A DNA stretch of 7,139 bases from Candidatus Latescibacterota bacterium (GTDB lineage Bacteria > Latescibacterota > UBA2968 > UBA8231): the NCBI GenBank assembly GCA_022827165.1, contig JAJDTN010000324.1, positions 1 to 7,139 of the forward strand, in the 5' to 3' direction. A program made the position numbers and the translations under genes. This document shows positions 6,905 through 7,139 of this stretch, in pieces. Under the pieces are notes generated by a model, which was not told the DNA's origin, did no database searches, and saw only the letters and a program-made list of their open reading frames with translations. Positions within the stretch are counted from its first letter, which is position 1, and the number at the start of each line of letters is the position of its first letter.

Positions 6905-7139
6905 GAAGCGAACGTCCCCTTTGTCGAGCCGCCGGAATGGGCCCTGCTCGAGCGCAGCCTCATCGACCTGATGGACGACTCCGTCGCCCCCGTGATGGAG
7001 CGCTACGTCCACGGCGACGGCTCGGTCATGTGGCCGACGCGGGAGGACTTCACCGGCATCGACGGTCTCGACGACGCCTACGAGAGCTTCCACAACTGGC
7101 CGCTCTTCTACCTGATGGGAGGGGGGGACCACCTGCTGG
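6893..7139 (+). CDS. Unrecognised protein, 3' end beyond the window
   Basis: Only the first 82 codons are in the window, so the product cannot be identified with confidence. The start ATG overlaps the AlbA stop as ATGA. AAGAGG at 6874-6879 is a distant possible SD and AGGAA at 6886-6890 is too close, so coupling to the upstream gene may supply the ribosomes. No signal peptide is visible: the protein begins MTRIEANVPFVEPPEW. It is acidic and rich in aromatics, with WPTREDF, GLDDAYESFHNWPLFYL and a Gly run GGG near the edge. The motif style suggests a long soluble, possibly alpha-helical enzyme-like protein, but this is a guess and I assign no function. The frame is open to the last base. Confidence 0.8.
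   Translation, partial: MTRIEANVPFVEPPEWALLERSLIDLMDDSVAPVMERYVHGDGSVMWPTREDFTGIDGLDDAYESFHNWPLFYLMGGGDHLL

Noticed and set aside
1..7139. CRISPR array, tRNA, rRNA or insertion-sequence genes
   Set aside because: No regularly spaced repeats, RNA gene signature or transposase was seen on either strand.

Overview
The window comes from a GC-rich bacterial chromosome or large contig. All complete genes are on the + strand and tightly packed, and two adjacent pairs overlap by ATGA. I cannot name the taxon. GC-rich third codon positions and ordinary TGA stops elsewhere fit a high-GC Gram-negative-type bacterium using code 11, and an RND pump implies an outer membrane.

Region 1 (1-5463) is a heavy-metal export cluster. 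It opens with the 3' nine-tenths of a CusA/CzcA-type RND metal efflux pump (1-2835). A short secreted or membrane-anchored cysteine-rich protein follows (2832-3176), then a complete copper P1B-type ATPase, CopA (3193-5463). The small middle gene is the most important item. Its reading frame meets a TGA at 3069-3071 and then continues in the same frame for 34 more codons, ending 16 bases before copA. The part after the TGA has coding-like third positions and a C-terminus that, from memory, matches the PCYCGC-motif family. The TGA sits at the first cysteine of that family's C-x-x-C motif (here Sec-Arg-Gln-Cys). A two-tier hairpin with a GU-containing loop follows at the distance typical of a bacterial SECIS element. 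I read it as an undescribed or rarely described selenoprotein, Sec at residue 80 of 114, embedded in a copper-efflux operon.

Region 2 (5464-5612) is a 149-base spacer holding a strong GC hairpin and a plausible sigma70-type promoter, so the downstream genes may form a separate transcription unit.

Region 3 (5613-7139) has a Schlafen/AlbA_2-type protein with a GHKL-like ATP-binding C-terminal domain. It is translationally coupled to the start of an unrecognised protein cut off by the window edge. A 14-bp perfect direct repeat brackets the AlbA gene almost exactly, one copy just after the copA stop and the other at the start of the last gene, which hints that this gene may have been inserted.

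Working model: CopA moves Cu(I) out of the cytosol, the RND pump expels metal from the periplasm, and the selenoprotein acts on the periplasmic face as a thiol/selenol metal-binding or redox partner. That role is inference from gene order and residues.
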